A stretch of 9,159 nucleotides of DNA from CAYRTD01 sp964426915 (GTDB lineage Bacteria; Bacteroidota; Bacteroidia; Bacteroidales; GCA-2748055). Shown here one piece after another: positions 1-6,597 of the stretch. The position numbers and the translations under genes are program-made. How positions within the stretch are numbered: position 1 is the stretch's first letter; every line of letters begins with the position of its first letter. The DNA lies in assembly GCA_964426915.1 (NCBI GenBank), contig CAYRTD010000155.1, positions 1 to 9,159 of the forward strand, given 5' to 3'. Under the pieces are notes generated by a model. It did not search any database. It was given only the letters and a program-made list of their open reading frames with translations, and was not told the DNA's origin.

Positions 1-218
1 ATCCTGGTGCGAAAATATTAATGGTTTTTTGGTATGGATTCCCAACCTGGTTTCCGGGTACCTGCGAATCAAAAAATATGGGATTAGCAGTCAGATATTT
101 TAACTATAGGCGCGCTACCTGCACCATGATCCGAGAAAATTATGGTGGAGTAATACCGCAATATTTGAATATTCTGATTTTCATTTTGGATTGCAAAAAT
201 AGTGAAAAAATCTGACCC

Positions 219-232
219 CCCGAAGATTCGGG
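219..232. repeat. Short perfect palindrome CCCGAA-GA-TTCGGG
   Basis: Six-base arms are separated by GA inside a C-rich then G-rich context. Similar CCCGA..TCGGG palindromes recur between genes in some Bacteroidota genomes, by my recollection. Only one copy is visible here, so membership of a repeat family is inference. Confidence 0.4.
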
Positions 233-365
233 CAGGCTATGATTAGAAGGATTATAAGAATGCCGGAATTGCATCATCGGGAACAGACGAAATCCAGGAG
301 AATTTGATAGCATGTATGAAGGCTACACCCTGTTTGACCGGAATCAACTTATGTATAAAGAGTAG

Positions 366-392
366 CCCTCCCGGGGGAGGGTTTGGGTGGGG
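366..392. repeat. Hairpin CCCTCCC-GG-GGGAGGG merged with a four-run G tract
   Basis: A perfect 7-bp inverted repeat (366-372 and 375-381) with a two-base centre runs directly into further G runs. On the plus strand, 373-392 reads G5-A-G3-TTT-G3-T-G4, which meets the canonical intramolecular G-quadruplex pattern with loops of 1, 3 and 1 bases. The hairpin and the quadruplex would compete for the same G residues. It lies about 80 bases past the end of the leftward lipoprotein genes, on their downstream side. Function is unknown. Confidence 0.6.
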
Positions 393-472
393 CAGAAAGG
401 AGGAATGCTTTCAGATTGTAAGTTCTTTAAAAAAGATTATTACTTCTTAGACACCCTCAGAATGTTCACTTC

Positions 473-1360
473 TTAAGCATCACCTTCACCTTCTTCACTC
501 TCTTCTTCCTCTTCTACCGGAGTTAATTCCACATCCAGTCTTGCTGCATTTCCTGAAATTATTTCCACATCTGTAATGGTATCACTCATAAAACCTTCCC
601 TGGCAAAAGCAACATTGTATGTGCCTGCATCAATACCTATTACAGCATAAGCGCCATTTTCATCAGTAAATGACGAAGTGTAAACAGTGTCTGCGGCAAG
701 TATGGAAACTTCAGCTGCGTCTATGGCAACACTGCTGGTATCTGTGACAAATCCTGTCAATCTTCCTGCTGTGGATAAATTGGAAGCTTTGATCACCGGC
801 TTAAAGATAAATCCTTTAATTCCTGCAGGGGTATTCGGATTCCCCTGAACCACAAAAGATTTGCCTACATTGAAATCCAACAGTAATTCGGCTGTTAATC
901 CGCCTGCTACTTCAATAGCCGGATCAATAAATATTTTGATCCCTGTCTGTGCTCCACTGGGAACGAAAAGATCATATTCAGTGCCATCTGTTAACTCTAT
1001 ACTGGCTTCTGAAACATGTAGCCGTACAAGGTCATAACTACCCGGATCCAGTTCTATATCCACCAGGTCGGCAGTTACTCCGTTAGTAAGCTCCAGTAAG
1101 TTAAAGGACATCTCTTCTTCCTTTAAGGTAATAAATGGATAGCCATTATCATCATTATCCTTTTTACGGATATCTATTTTATTGATCACTACATTGGCTT
1201 CAGCAACCATTTCTGCCGGGAAAGGGGCATCGGTCAGCAGAATTTTTAATTTTCCTGGTGCTGTGGAATCAATTTCATTGGCTTCCTCACAGCCTGTAAA
1301 GGCTATTCCTGCAAAAAACAAGGCCAGTACTGCTAAAATTCTAAAACTCATCTTTTTCAT
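473..1360 (-). CDS. DUF4382-type lipoprotein with C-terminal carboxypeptidase-regulatory-like domain
   Basis: A 295-residue predicted lipoprotein. The N-terminus is MKKMSFR followed by a hydrophobic stretch and a lipobox FTGC with the lipidated Cys at residue 24. Residues about 36-192 (GKLKILLTDAP..., INKIDIRK) fit the DUF4382 family of Bacteroidota and other bacteria, whose function is not established. Residues about 200-280 (GRLTGFVTDTSSVAIDAAEVSI, later ENGAYAVIGIDAGTYNV) form a carboxypeptidase-regulatory-like beta-sandwich. The last 13 residues (283-295) are almost entirely Glu, Gly and Asp. ATG at 1360 is chosen because it gives a proper signal peptide; an internal ATG at 1351 is possible. 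The gene lies 60 bp downstream of the neighbouring lipoprotein gene with no obvious promoter between, so it is probably cotranscribed and under the element at 2198-2233. Acidic residues after C24 suggest surface or outer-membrane retention, which is inference. Confidence 0.85.
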   Translation of the reverse strand: MKKMSFRILAVLALFFAGIAFTGCEEANEIDSTAPGKLKILLTDAPFPAEMVAEANVVINKIDIRKKDNDDNGYPFITLKEEEMSFNLLELTNGVTADLVDIELDPGSYDLVRLHVSEASIELTDGTEYDLFVPSGAQTGIKIFIDPAIEVAGGLTAELLLDFNVGKSFVVQGNPNTPAGIKGFIFKPVIKASNLSTAGRLTGFVTDTSSVAIDAAEVSILAADTVYTSSFTDENGAYAVIGIDAGTYNVAFAREGFMSDTITDVEIISGNAARLDVELTPVEEEEESEEGEGDA

Positions 1361-1420
1361 AATTATTAAATTTAAGGTTACTATTTTTATTCGAAATTAT
1401 ATATTACTTATGCCCTGAGG

Positions 1421-2149
1421 CTAATCTTCATCGCTAAGTTCTGCATCATCTTCATCATCCTCATCATCCTCATCATCACAGTTGTCCATCGCATTGATTA
1501 TTTCATTTTCAAGTTCTTTATTGTTACGAATGTTTATACTTCTCCCATCCCATGTTTCAACAGCGATGGGATAACTTATTTCTACTATCAGATCATCCAT
1601 ATTTTTAAGGATGCCATGCAGATCCTTATCGCTCCCGGCAATAATGAAATCGGGTTTTTGAAATTCAGTATTATACAGGCTTAACTCAATGGGATAAACA
1701 AAATCGATACATTCAATATTATCCTCATCATCCTCATCATCCTCATCGATAATTGCGTTGCATTGATTTTGAATTCTTTGTAAATCCCCCTTATTGGATA
1801 CAAGTGATTCGGAATAATCGTTGAAAATTACCGTGACGGGATAGTTTATTCTTAAGGAAGCTATGAGAGATGAGTACTCCTGTTCCAGATTTTCAATATC
1901 CTCCGGGGATGTAATTGTAATAATATCATTCCTTATCTGAACGGAATATGGGAATTTGATACTAATGGCGCTGCAATTATCAATAATATTATCGAAGGAA
2001 CCATCTTTGAGCGTTATTCTTAATATTAGTTCAGCAAGGGTGTCACTGGTGTTGAATGCAGTATTCTTATCCGGTTCAGTGATTATAATATGCTCTTCCT
2101 GGCAACTGATAAGCAGCATCATAGCAAATAAAACCATGACGGTCTTCAT
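1421..2149 (-). CDS. Lipoprotein with two tandem Cys/Tyr-Pro repeats and Asp-Glu-rich segments
   Basis: I do not recognise a named family. ATG at 2149 gives a compact signal peptide (MKTVMVLFAMMLLISC) with the lipobox Cys at residue 16; an in-frame ATG at 2176 would add nine residues. Numbering from 2176, the mature part contains two related copies: Cys68 to about 152 and Cys156 to about 242. Each starts with a Cys followed by an FP or YP strand (IKFPYSV / FVYPIEL), has a second YP motif in the middle (NYPVTV / SYPIAV), closes with a Cys (139 and 233) and is followed by a DEDDEDDED run. Tyr-Pro-containing secreted proteins of this style occur beside Bacteroidota regulatory cassettes, as I recall. 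It is the first gene leftward of the sigma factor and carries a copy of the 36-bp element upstream, suggesting it belongs to that regulon. The acidic runs could bind cations, but that is speculation. Confidence 0.8.
   Translation of the reverse strand: MKTVMVLFAMMLLISCQEEHIIITEPDKNTAFNTSDTLAELILRITLKDGSFDNIIDNCSAISIKFPYSVQIRNDIITITSPEDIENLEQEYSSLIASLRINYPVTVIFNDYSESLVSNKGDLQRIQNQCNAIIDEDDEDDEDNIECIDFVYPIELSLYNTEFQKPDFIIAGSDKDLHGILKNMDDLIVEISYPIAVETWDGRSINIRNNKELENEIINAMDNCDDEDDEDDEDDAELSDED
1443..1478. repeat. Tandem 9-bp repeat (TCATCATCC) encoding the acidic tail
   Basis: Units at 1452-1460 and 1461-1469 are identical; 1470-1478 has one change and 1443-1451 is a weaker copy. On the coding (minus) strand it encodes Asp-Asp-Glu. 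Each unit is three codons, so gain or loss of a unit keeps the frame. Confidence 0.75.
1725..1751. repeat. Second tandem TCATCATCC tract encoding the internal acidic linker
   Basis: Two identical 9-bp units (1725-1733, 1734-1742) are followed by a degenerate one. It is the same unit as in the 1443-1478 tract about 280 bp away, matching the protein-level duplication. Confidence 0.7.
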
Positions 2150-2197
2150 TGTTTTTATTTGATGCTGCAGTATCATTTTATGATAAATTTGTTTTTC

Positions 2198-2233
2198 GAT
2201 AATAAAACAGATGTTTGTTGAAAACTCCTACCT
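2198..2233 (-). promoter_or_regulatory. Putative ECF sigma promoter element, lipoprotein operon copy
   Basis: Read on the minus strand this 36-bp block contains GGTAGGAGTTTT, a short A-rich spacer and AAACATCTGTT, then TTATTATC. It matches the block at 2894-2929 at 32 of 36 positions. It ends 21 bp before the ATG at 2176 and 48 bp before the preferred ATG at 2149, and points at the lipoprotein genes. A GG-containing upstream half and a CTG/TT-containing downstream half resemble a -35/-10 pair of the ECF type. That it is recognised by the adjacent sigma factor is inference. Confidence 0.65.
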
Positions 2234-2302
2234 TGATTTTAGATTTTCTTCGGTATTTTTTTTGCTACTCCCAATCTCTCCCCCTATAAGGTCAATTATA
2301 AA

Positions 2303-2334
2303 TTGTAAAATCCCTTTTTTTAATATTAATTTTG
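2303..2334 (+). promoter_or_regulatory. Housekeeping-type Bacteroidota promoter of the sigma gene
   Basis: TTG at 2303-2305, a 21-bp spacer, then TAATTTTG at 2327-2334, an exact match to the Bacteroidota -7 consensus TAnnTTTG. Transcription would start near 2341, about 19 bases before the GTG start codon. The 36-bp ECF-type element is absent here. Confidence 0.55.
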
Positions 2335-2359
2335 TCGCGACTCTGGTAAAAACCCCAAA

Positions 2360-2884
2360 GTGGATAAAAAACCAAAACCAAATAATGTCTGTAAGGAAAA
2401 GGTCTTCAGTGAACTTTTCAAAACTCATGCAAAAGATCTGCATGATTTCCTGTATTATAAATTCGGGGAGGATAATAGTCCTCAGGATATTGTCCAGATA
2501 GCCTTTGAAAAGCTGTGGGAGAATTGCAGAAATATTCCACCGGGAAAGGCGAAATCCTTTTTATTCACGGTAGCCAATAATGAAATGCTTAATTCCCTTT
2601 CAAGAAAGAAAACAATACTTAACTACAGATTGGAAAAACCTAAAAACTATACGGATGAAAATCCGGAATTTTTAATGGAAGAAAAAGAGTATCATGACCT
2701 TCTGCAAAAGGCGCTGGAAGAATTAACGGAAGATCAGAGGGTAACATTTATGCTGAACAGGGTGGAGGGAAAAAAGCACCGTGAAATTGCCGAAATGCTC
2801 GGTATTTCTCAGAAGGCAGTGGAAAAACGCATTTACACTGCTTTAAAGATCCTGAAGGAAAAAGTTGATATAAAGAAAATTTAG
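2360..2884 (+). CDS. ECF-type RNA polymerase sigma factor, FecI-like
   Basis: A 174-residue protein of normal ECF length. Region 2 spans about residues 15-84 (VFSELFKTHAKDLHDFLYYK, DIVQIAFEKLWEN, FLFTVANNEMLNSLSRKK), binding the polymerase core and the -10 element. Region 4 spans about 112-166, with the helix-turn-helix REIAEMLGISQKAVEKRIYT for -35 recognition. The start is GTG at 2360: the frame is closed by TAA at 2327-2329, there is no ATG in between, and the next in-frame ATG is inside region 2. It is divergent from the lipoprotein operon and 58 bp upstream of fecR. In the FecIRA scheme the FecR protein holds and then activates the sigma factor when the receptor binds its ligand. The sigma gene carries a housekeeping promoter, while 36-bp elements precede the flanking operons, suggesting it is made at a basal level and acts on both neighbours. 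Confidence 0.92.
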   Translation: MDKKPKPNNVCKEKVFSELFKTHAKDLHDFLYYKFGEDNSPQDIVQIAFEKLWENCRNIPPGKAKSFLFTVANNEMLNSLSRKKTILNYRLEKPKNYTDENPEFLMEEKEYHDLLQKALEELTEDQRVTFMLNRVEGKKHREIAEMLGISQKAVEKRIYTALKILKEKVDIKKI

Positions 2885-2893
2885 AATGATTTC

Positions 2894-2929
2894 AGGTAGG
2901 AGTTTTTAAAAAACATCTGTTATATAATC
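2894..2929 (+). promoter_or_regulatory. Putative ECF sigma promoter element, fecR-receptor copy
   Basis: GGTAGGAGTTTT (2895-2906), an A-run, then AAACATCTGTT (2911-2921) and TATAATC (2923-2929). It is an inverted copy of 2198-2233, with differences only at element positions 14, 17, 29 and 33. It ends 13 bp before the fecR ATG. If the -10 part is around TCTGTTAT, transcription starts near 2930, giving a short leader. Exact -35/-10 boundaries are inferred. Confidence 0.65.
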
Positions 2930-2942
2930 AGAACATCAAAAA

Positions 2943-3860
2943 ATGACAAACGAGGATAAAATAAAAAAATGGCTTGCAGGAGAGCTTTCGGAATCCGAAA
3001 GAAAGGAATTTGAAAGCTCAGAGGAGTTTGCTGAAACAGACAAACTTTTAAAAGCCATTAATAATTTTAAATCCCCGGAATATGATGTGGATAGTAAGTA
3101 CAACAGGCTGTCTGAAAGGATTTTTAACAGGAAAAGAACCATTTCTTTCTATGAGAGAATGAGTCCTCTGCTAAAGATAGCGGCCATTTTAATTATCGCC
3201 CTCACTATAGGTTATTTTAGCTATAATTACATAAATCCTGCTACTAACAGCCAGGAATGGATTACAGAACAGGCAGAGCTTTATTTACCCGATTCATCCT
3301 TTGTAGCTCTGAATGCAGGTTCTGAAATAAGGTATTCCGACAGGAAATGGAATAAAGAAAGAAATGTAGAGTTAAATGGCGAGGCCTTCTTCAGGGTAAA
3401 GAAAGGCTCTCAATTTACCGTTATAACGGATCAGGGAACTGTAAGAGTTCTGGGTACCGAATTCACTGTTGAAGACCGGGAAAATTATTACCAGGTTAGC
3501 TGTTACTCCGGATCGGTTAAGGTTAATGCCGAAAATTATATTGTTGTTTTAAAGCCTAATACCACATACAGAATTGTTAATGGAGAAGAGGAAACTTACG
3601 CATTTTCAGATAAATCTCAACCTGACTGGTTAGAAGGAGAGAGTAGTTTCAATAGTGTACCGTTGAAGTTTGTGATCAATGAACTGGAAAGGCAATATAA
3701 AGTATCGGTTGAAACACAGAATGTGGATATGGATCAGTTATTCACGGGTAGCTTTACTCACCAAAACCTTGAAATTGCACTAAAAGCCATTACTCTACCG
3801 TTAGACTTAAAATACGAATTTATAAATGGCGTAATCATAATAGCATTTGAAGGTAGCTAA
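2943..3860 (+). CDS. FecR-family anti-sigma factor / transmembrane signal transducer
   Basis: A 305-residue inner-membrane protein. Residues about 1-65 form the cytoplasmic anti-sigma part (DKIKKWLAGELSESERKEFE). A single membrane helix lies at about 76-97 (LLKIAAILIIALTIGYFSY). The periplasmic FecR domain spans about 107-195, with the typical LPDSSFVALNAGSEIRYS, LNGEAFFRV and VRVLGTEFTV strands. Residues about 236-302 (FNSVPLKFVINELERQYKV, FTGSFTHQNLEIALKAI) are the STN-like DUF4974 domain typical of Bacteroidota FecR proteins. Its role is to relay receptor occupancy across the inner membrane to the sigma factor encoded just upstream. ATG at 2943 follows an A-rich stretch and the 36-bp element. 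The end overlaps the receptor gene by 14 bp, so translational coupling is likely. The ligand cannot be told from this protein. Confidence 0.93.
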   Translation: MTNEDKIKKWLAGELSESERKEFESSEEFAETDKLLKAINNFKSPEYDVDSKYNRLSERIFNRKRTISFYERMSPLLKIAAILIIALTIGYFSYNYINPATNSQEWITEQAELYLPDSSFVALNAGSEIRYSDRKWNKERNVELNGEAFFRVKKGSQFTVITDQGTVRVLGTEFTVEDRENYYQVSCYSGSVKVNAENYIVVLKPNTTYRIVNGEEETYAFSDKSQPDWLEGESSFNSVPLKFVINELERQYKVSVETQNVDMDQLFTGSFTHQNLEIALKAITLPLDLKYEFINGVIIIAFEGS

Positions 3861-6369
3861 GTATTTTATTGTTATATTATTTCTTCTTACCGGTTTTAGT
3901 AACATATCCTTTGCGCAGAAAACTGAAGCTCTGCCTCTTGATAGTTTGCTTATCTATCTTGAAAACCGGTTTGATATTGTATTTAGCTATGCCGATGTAA
4001 ATGTAAAAGGAAGATCTGTTTCAATTCCACAAAAGGATTTGAGCCTTGAAGAATTCCTCCGAAAACTTGAAAAACAAACCGGCCTGATCTTTCAAAGGGT
4101 AAATCCCCGATACATTGCTATTAAGAAAAACGTTCCGGGGATAAGAATTTCCGGTATTATCATAGATAAATCCACCAATGAGATACTCACAGCTGCTACA
4201 GTTTATTCAGGGAATAATCACACCATAAGCAATGAAAAGGGTTTTTTTTCCATTGAATTAAACCCGGAAAAAGACTCTGTTCTGATTATCAGGCATATGG
4301 GTTATAAGCCTTTGCGTCTGGAACAAAGTGCATGGAAAAGTGATACATCTGTGTACGAAATGGTCCCCGATATTCAGGTTCTGGAAGAAGTAGAGTTAAA
4401 TTATATTTCCAGGGGTATTCTTAAATTGCCTGATGGTTCCATTCAGTTGAATGTACAAAACCTTGAAGTGTTGCCCGGTCTTATCGAACCTGACGTTTTA
4501 CAGGTAATACAGGTTATGCCGGGAATACAAAGTATAAATGAAACCGTTTCGGACATTAACACCCGGGGAGGCACAAATGACCAGAGCCTGGTGTTGTGGG
4601 ACGGAGTGAAAATGTATCAAAGCGGACATTTCTTTGGCCTGATATCGGCATTTAACTCTCACCTGATCCAAAAAACAAAAATAATTAAAAACGGTACAAG
4701 TGTGTCCTATGACGAAGGTGTTTCCGGAACTATTGATATGCACCTTCAGGATTATCCGGTAAAAGATTTTGAATTCAGTGCCGGTATTAACATGCTGAGT
4801 GCTGATATTATTGCAAAAATCCCGGTTAGCAAAAAACTTTCTTTAATCCTGGGAGCCAGACATTCCATAAATGACATAGTAAGGACACCCACTTATGAAA
4901 GTTATTACAAAAGAGCATTTGAGCATACCGAAATAATGCTGACTCAGCCGGGTAAGGATACAACTGTGGATGTATACCAAAATTTCTCATTTTACGATGT
5001 CAGTGCCAGGATTTTATACGATATGTCTGATAAGGATAAGATAGGTTTAAGTGTATTAAACAATCAAAATGATATTGATTACGAAGAAAGTGCCACAATC
5101 GGGGATAGCCTGTATACAAGGGAGAGTCATCTCAGGCAATCCAATATATTATCTAACTTAAGTTACACACGTTCCTGGTCTGAAAACCATACAACACATC
5201 TGTCTGCATTCGTTTCAAATTATCTCTTGGAGGGCAGCAATTTTTCTTTATCGGACAATCAAAATCATTTGCAGGAAAACGAAGTGCTTGACTGGGGCCT
5301 GAAGCTGGAGTCGAAAAATAATATAAGCAGGAAAATTGTGCTTTCCAATGGTTATCAGTTTAAGGAAGTGGGCATCCGCAACCTGGATAATATCCGTAAA
5401 CCGAACTATGTCCGGGATGTGAAAGATGTATTAAGAATACATTCCTTATACACGGAAGCTGAATTCAAAGAACTGGTCAGGAAATTATATATGCGGGCAG
5501 GACTGCGAACCAATTATTTCTCAAAGTTCAACAGCTTTTCGTTTGAACCCCGGGCTGTATTGAATTACAGCTTAAGCAAGCATATATCATTGGAGGTATT
5601 GGCCGAAATGAAAACTCAGCATACCACACAATTGATCGATTATCAAACGGACTTTCTGGGTATAGAAAAGCGAAGATGGGTGCTGTCGAACAACGAGAGC
5701 GTTCCCCTGCTGAAGAGTCAGCAGCTTTCGGCCGGTATTCAATATAACCGCAAAAACTTTCTTGTTTCACTTGAAGGCTACAAAAAAAAAGTAGAGGGGA
5801 TAATTACACCAAGCCAGGGCTTTCAGAACCAGTTTCAATACATCTATTCCTCCGGTGAATACGATGCAGAAGGATTGGAGTTATTGGTGAATAAGCGTTT
5901 TAAGGGATCGACTACCTGGCTTACCTATACCCTTGCCAGAAATGATTATTATTTTGAAGAATTTACCCCTTCTGTATTTCCCAACAATCTTGATATCAGG
6001 CACGCCCTCTCACTTGGGGGAAGTTTCAGTATAGAAAATTTTGAATTCTCGGGCGGTTTTAATTACCGGTCAGGAATGCCCTATACGAAGCCTGCTCAGG
6101 ATGATCTAAACGAGTTCAACGAAATTGTGTACGAAGAACCCAATAGTTCCAGGCTGAAGAATTATGCCAGGGTAGACGTATCGGCGAAATATACTTTTGA
6201 GATCAAAATGGTAAAAGCTGAACTGGGTATTTCAGTCTGGAACATCCTGAACAGGGATAACGTATATAATGTTTATTACCAGGTAAATGAAGATCTGGAA
6301 ATAGAACAAATCACCAGGAAAACCCTGGGTATTACTCCGAATGTGAGTTTGAGGCTGAGGTTTGAATAA
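3847..6369 (+). CDS. TonB-dependent outer-membrane transducer-receptor with STN domain (FecA-type)
   Basis: An 840-residue receptor. Signal peptide 1-23 (KYFIVILFLLTGFSNISFA, then Q). Residues about 29-93 form an STN domain (LPLDSLLIYLENRFDIVFSY, LEEFLRKLEKQTGLIF), the part that signals to FecR. Residues about 99-160 are a carboxypeptidase-regulatory-like domain (ISGIIIDKSTNEILTAATVY). The plug spans about 205-300 (VIQVMPGIQSINETVSDINT, RGGTNDQSLVLWDG, SGTIDMHL). The rest is a beta-barrel ending in LGITPNVSLRLRFE. The start is TTG at 3847: the same frame is closed by TAG at 3841-3843 and no ATG or GTG precedes the signal peptide, so TTG is the only choice; it overlaps fecR by 14 bp. The STN domain and the upstream sigma/FecR pair make it a regulated transducer. 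No SusD-like partner follows, so it need not be a glycan importer; the substrate is unknown. Confidence 0.93.
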   Translation: MKVAKYFIVILFLLTGFSNISFAQKTEALPLDSLLIYLENRFDIVFSYADVNVKGRSVSIPQKDLSLEEFLRKLEKQTGLIFQRVNPRYIAIKKNVPGIRISGIIIDKSTNEILTAATVYSGNNHTISNEKGFFSIELNPEKDSVLIIRHMGYKPLRLEQSAWKSDTSVYEMVPDIQVLEEVELNYISRGILKLPDGSIQLNVQNLEVLPGLIEPDVLQVIQVMPGIQSINETVSDINTRGGTNDQSLVLWDGVKMYQSGHFFGLISAFNSHLIQKTKIIKNGTSVSYDEGVSGTIDMHLQDYPVKDFEFSAGINMLSADIIAKIPVSKKLSLILGARHSINDIVRTPTYESYYKRAFEHTEIMLTQPGKDTTVDVYQNFSFYDVSARILYDMSDKDKIGLSVLNNQNDIDYEESATIGDSLYTRESHLRQSNILSNLSYTRSWSENHTTHLSAFVSNYLLEGSNFSLSDNQNHLQENEVLDWGLKLESKNNISRKIVLSNGYQFKEVGIRNLDNIRKPNYVRDVKDVLRIHSLYTEAEFKELVRKLYMRAGLRTNYFSKFNSFSFEPRAVLNYSLSKHISLEVLAEMKTQHTTQLIDYQTDFLGIEKRRWVLSNNESVPLLKSQQLSAGIQYNRKNFLVSLEGYKKKVEGIITPSQGFQNQFQYIYSSGEYDAEGLELLVNKRFKGSTTWLTYTLARNDYYFEEFTPSVFPNNLDIRHALSLGGSFSIENFEFSGGFNYRSGMPYTKPAQDDLNEFNEIVYEEPNSSRLKNYARVDVSAKYTFEIKMVKAELGISVWNILNRDNVYNVYYQVNEDLEIEQITRKTLGITPNVSLRLRFE

Positions 6370-6546
6370 ACTGGCTTTGAGCAGGTCTAATATCACAATC
6401 TCGTCTAAACCCCAAACCGGGCATACGCGTCAACTTAAAATTGCAATATGTCCTCAAATACATTAAGAGAACACAGACCTCATAGTTTCTATTGGTAAAC
6501 CTCTTCAGATCGCTTCGAGCTTTTTTTAGATATTAGATAAATAATT

Positions 6547-6576
6547 TTGTCGTTTTAAAAATTAGTTTTATTTTTG
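6547..6576 (+). promoter_or_regulatory. arsR promoter
   Basis: TTG at 6547-6549 (in TTTTG), a 19-bp spacer, and TATTTTTG at 6569-6576, an exact TAnnTTTG match. The predicted start is near 6583, inside the palindrome at 6576-6593, so a bound repressor would block initiation. The preceding 6370-6540 stretch holds nothing else I can support; a short GCTTCGAGC with a T-run at 6512-6527 is too weak a stem to call a terminator for the receptor gene. Confidence 0.6.
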
Positions 6577-6593
6577 TTCGCAATTTAACGAAC
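6576..6593. promoter_or_regulatory. ArsR operator, perfect palindrome GTTCG-N8-CGAAC
   Basis: Five-base arms (6576-6580 and 6589-6593) are separated by eight bases. The element overlaps the last base of the -7 box and the expected start site and ends four bases before the arsR ATG. An equal-armed copy precedes the permease gene at 8247-8264. Assignment to this ArsR protein rests on position and recurrence. Confidence 0.7.
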
Positions 6594-6597
6594 GATC

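Larger units (their letters stand above)
1..472. other. Intergenic or degenerate region without a supported gene
   Basis: I see no convincing gene here on either strand. An open frame from base 2 to a TAA at 101-103 (33 codons, entering from outside the window) could be the tail of an upstream gene. A 64-codon frame at 21-215 has an odd composition, no ribosome-binding context and no recognisable motif. A third frame is open from about 247 to a stop near 450 but has no good start. Two palindromic elements (219-232 and 366-392) are listed separately. The stretch lies downstream of the leftward lipoprotein genes, so their transcript must end somewhere in it, but I find no convincing hairpin plus T-run terminator. 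Confidence 0.5.

Noticed and set aside
21..215. 64-codon open frame near the left edge
   Set aside because: Unusual amino-acid mix, no recognisable motif, no credible upstream translation signal and no conserved context; probably chance.
247..450. About 65 open codons on the plus strand with some protein-like composition
   Set aside because: No start near the beginning, runs through the hairpin/G-rich element, and shows no family pattern; a gene remnant cannot be excluded but is not supported.
5692..5704. CGAAC...GTTC pair within the receptor gene as a further ArsR site
   Set aside because: Arms are in the reverse order and wrong spacing and lie inside coding sequence; chance.
2943..6369. 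SusC/SusD-type glycan-uptake locus
   Set aside because: The receptor has an STN domain and carboxypeptidase-regulatory domain, but no SusD-like gene or glycoside hydrolase is present in the window.
6511..6527. GCTTCGAGC followed by seven T as a terminator of the receptor gene
   Set aside because: The stem is only three base pairs; too weak to call an intrinsic terminator.
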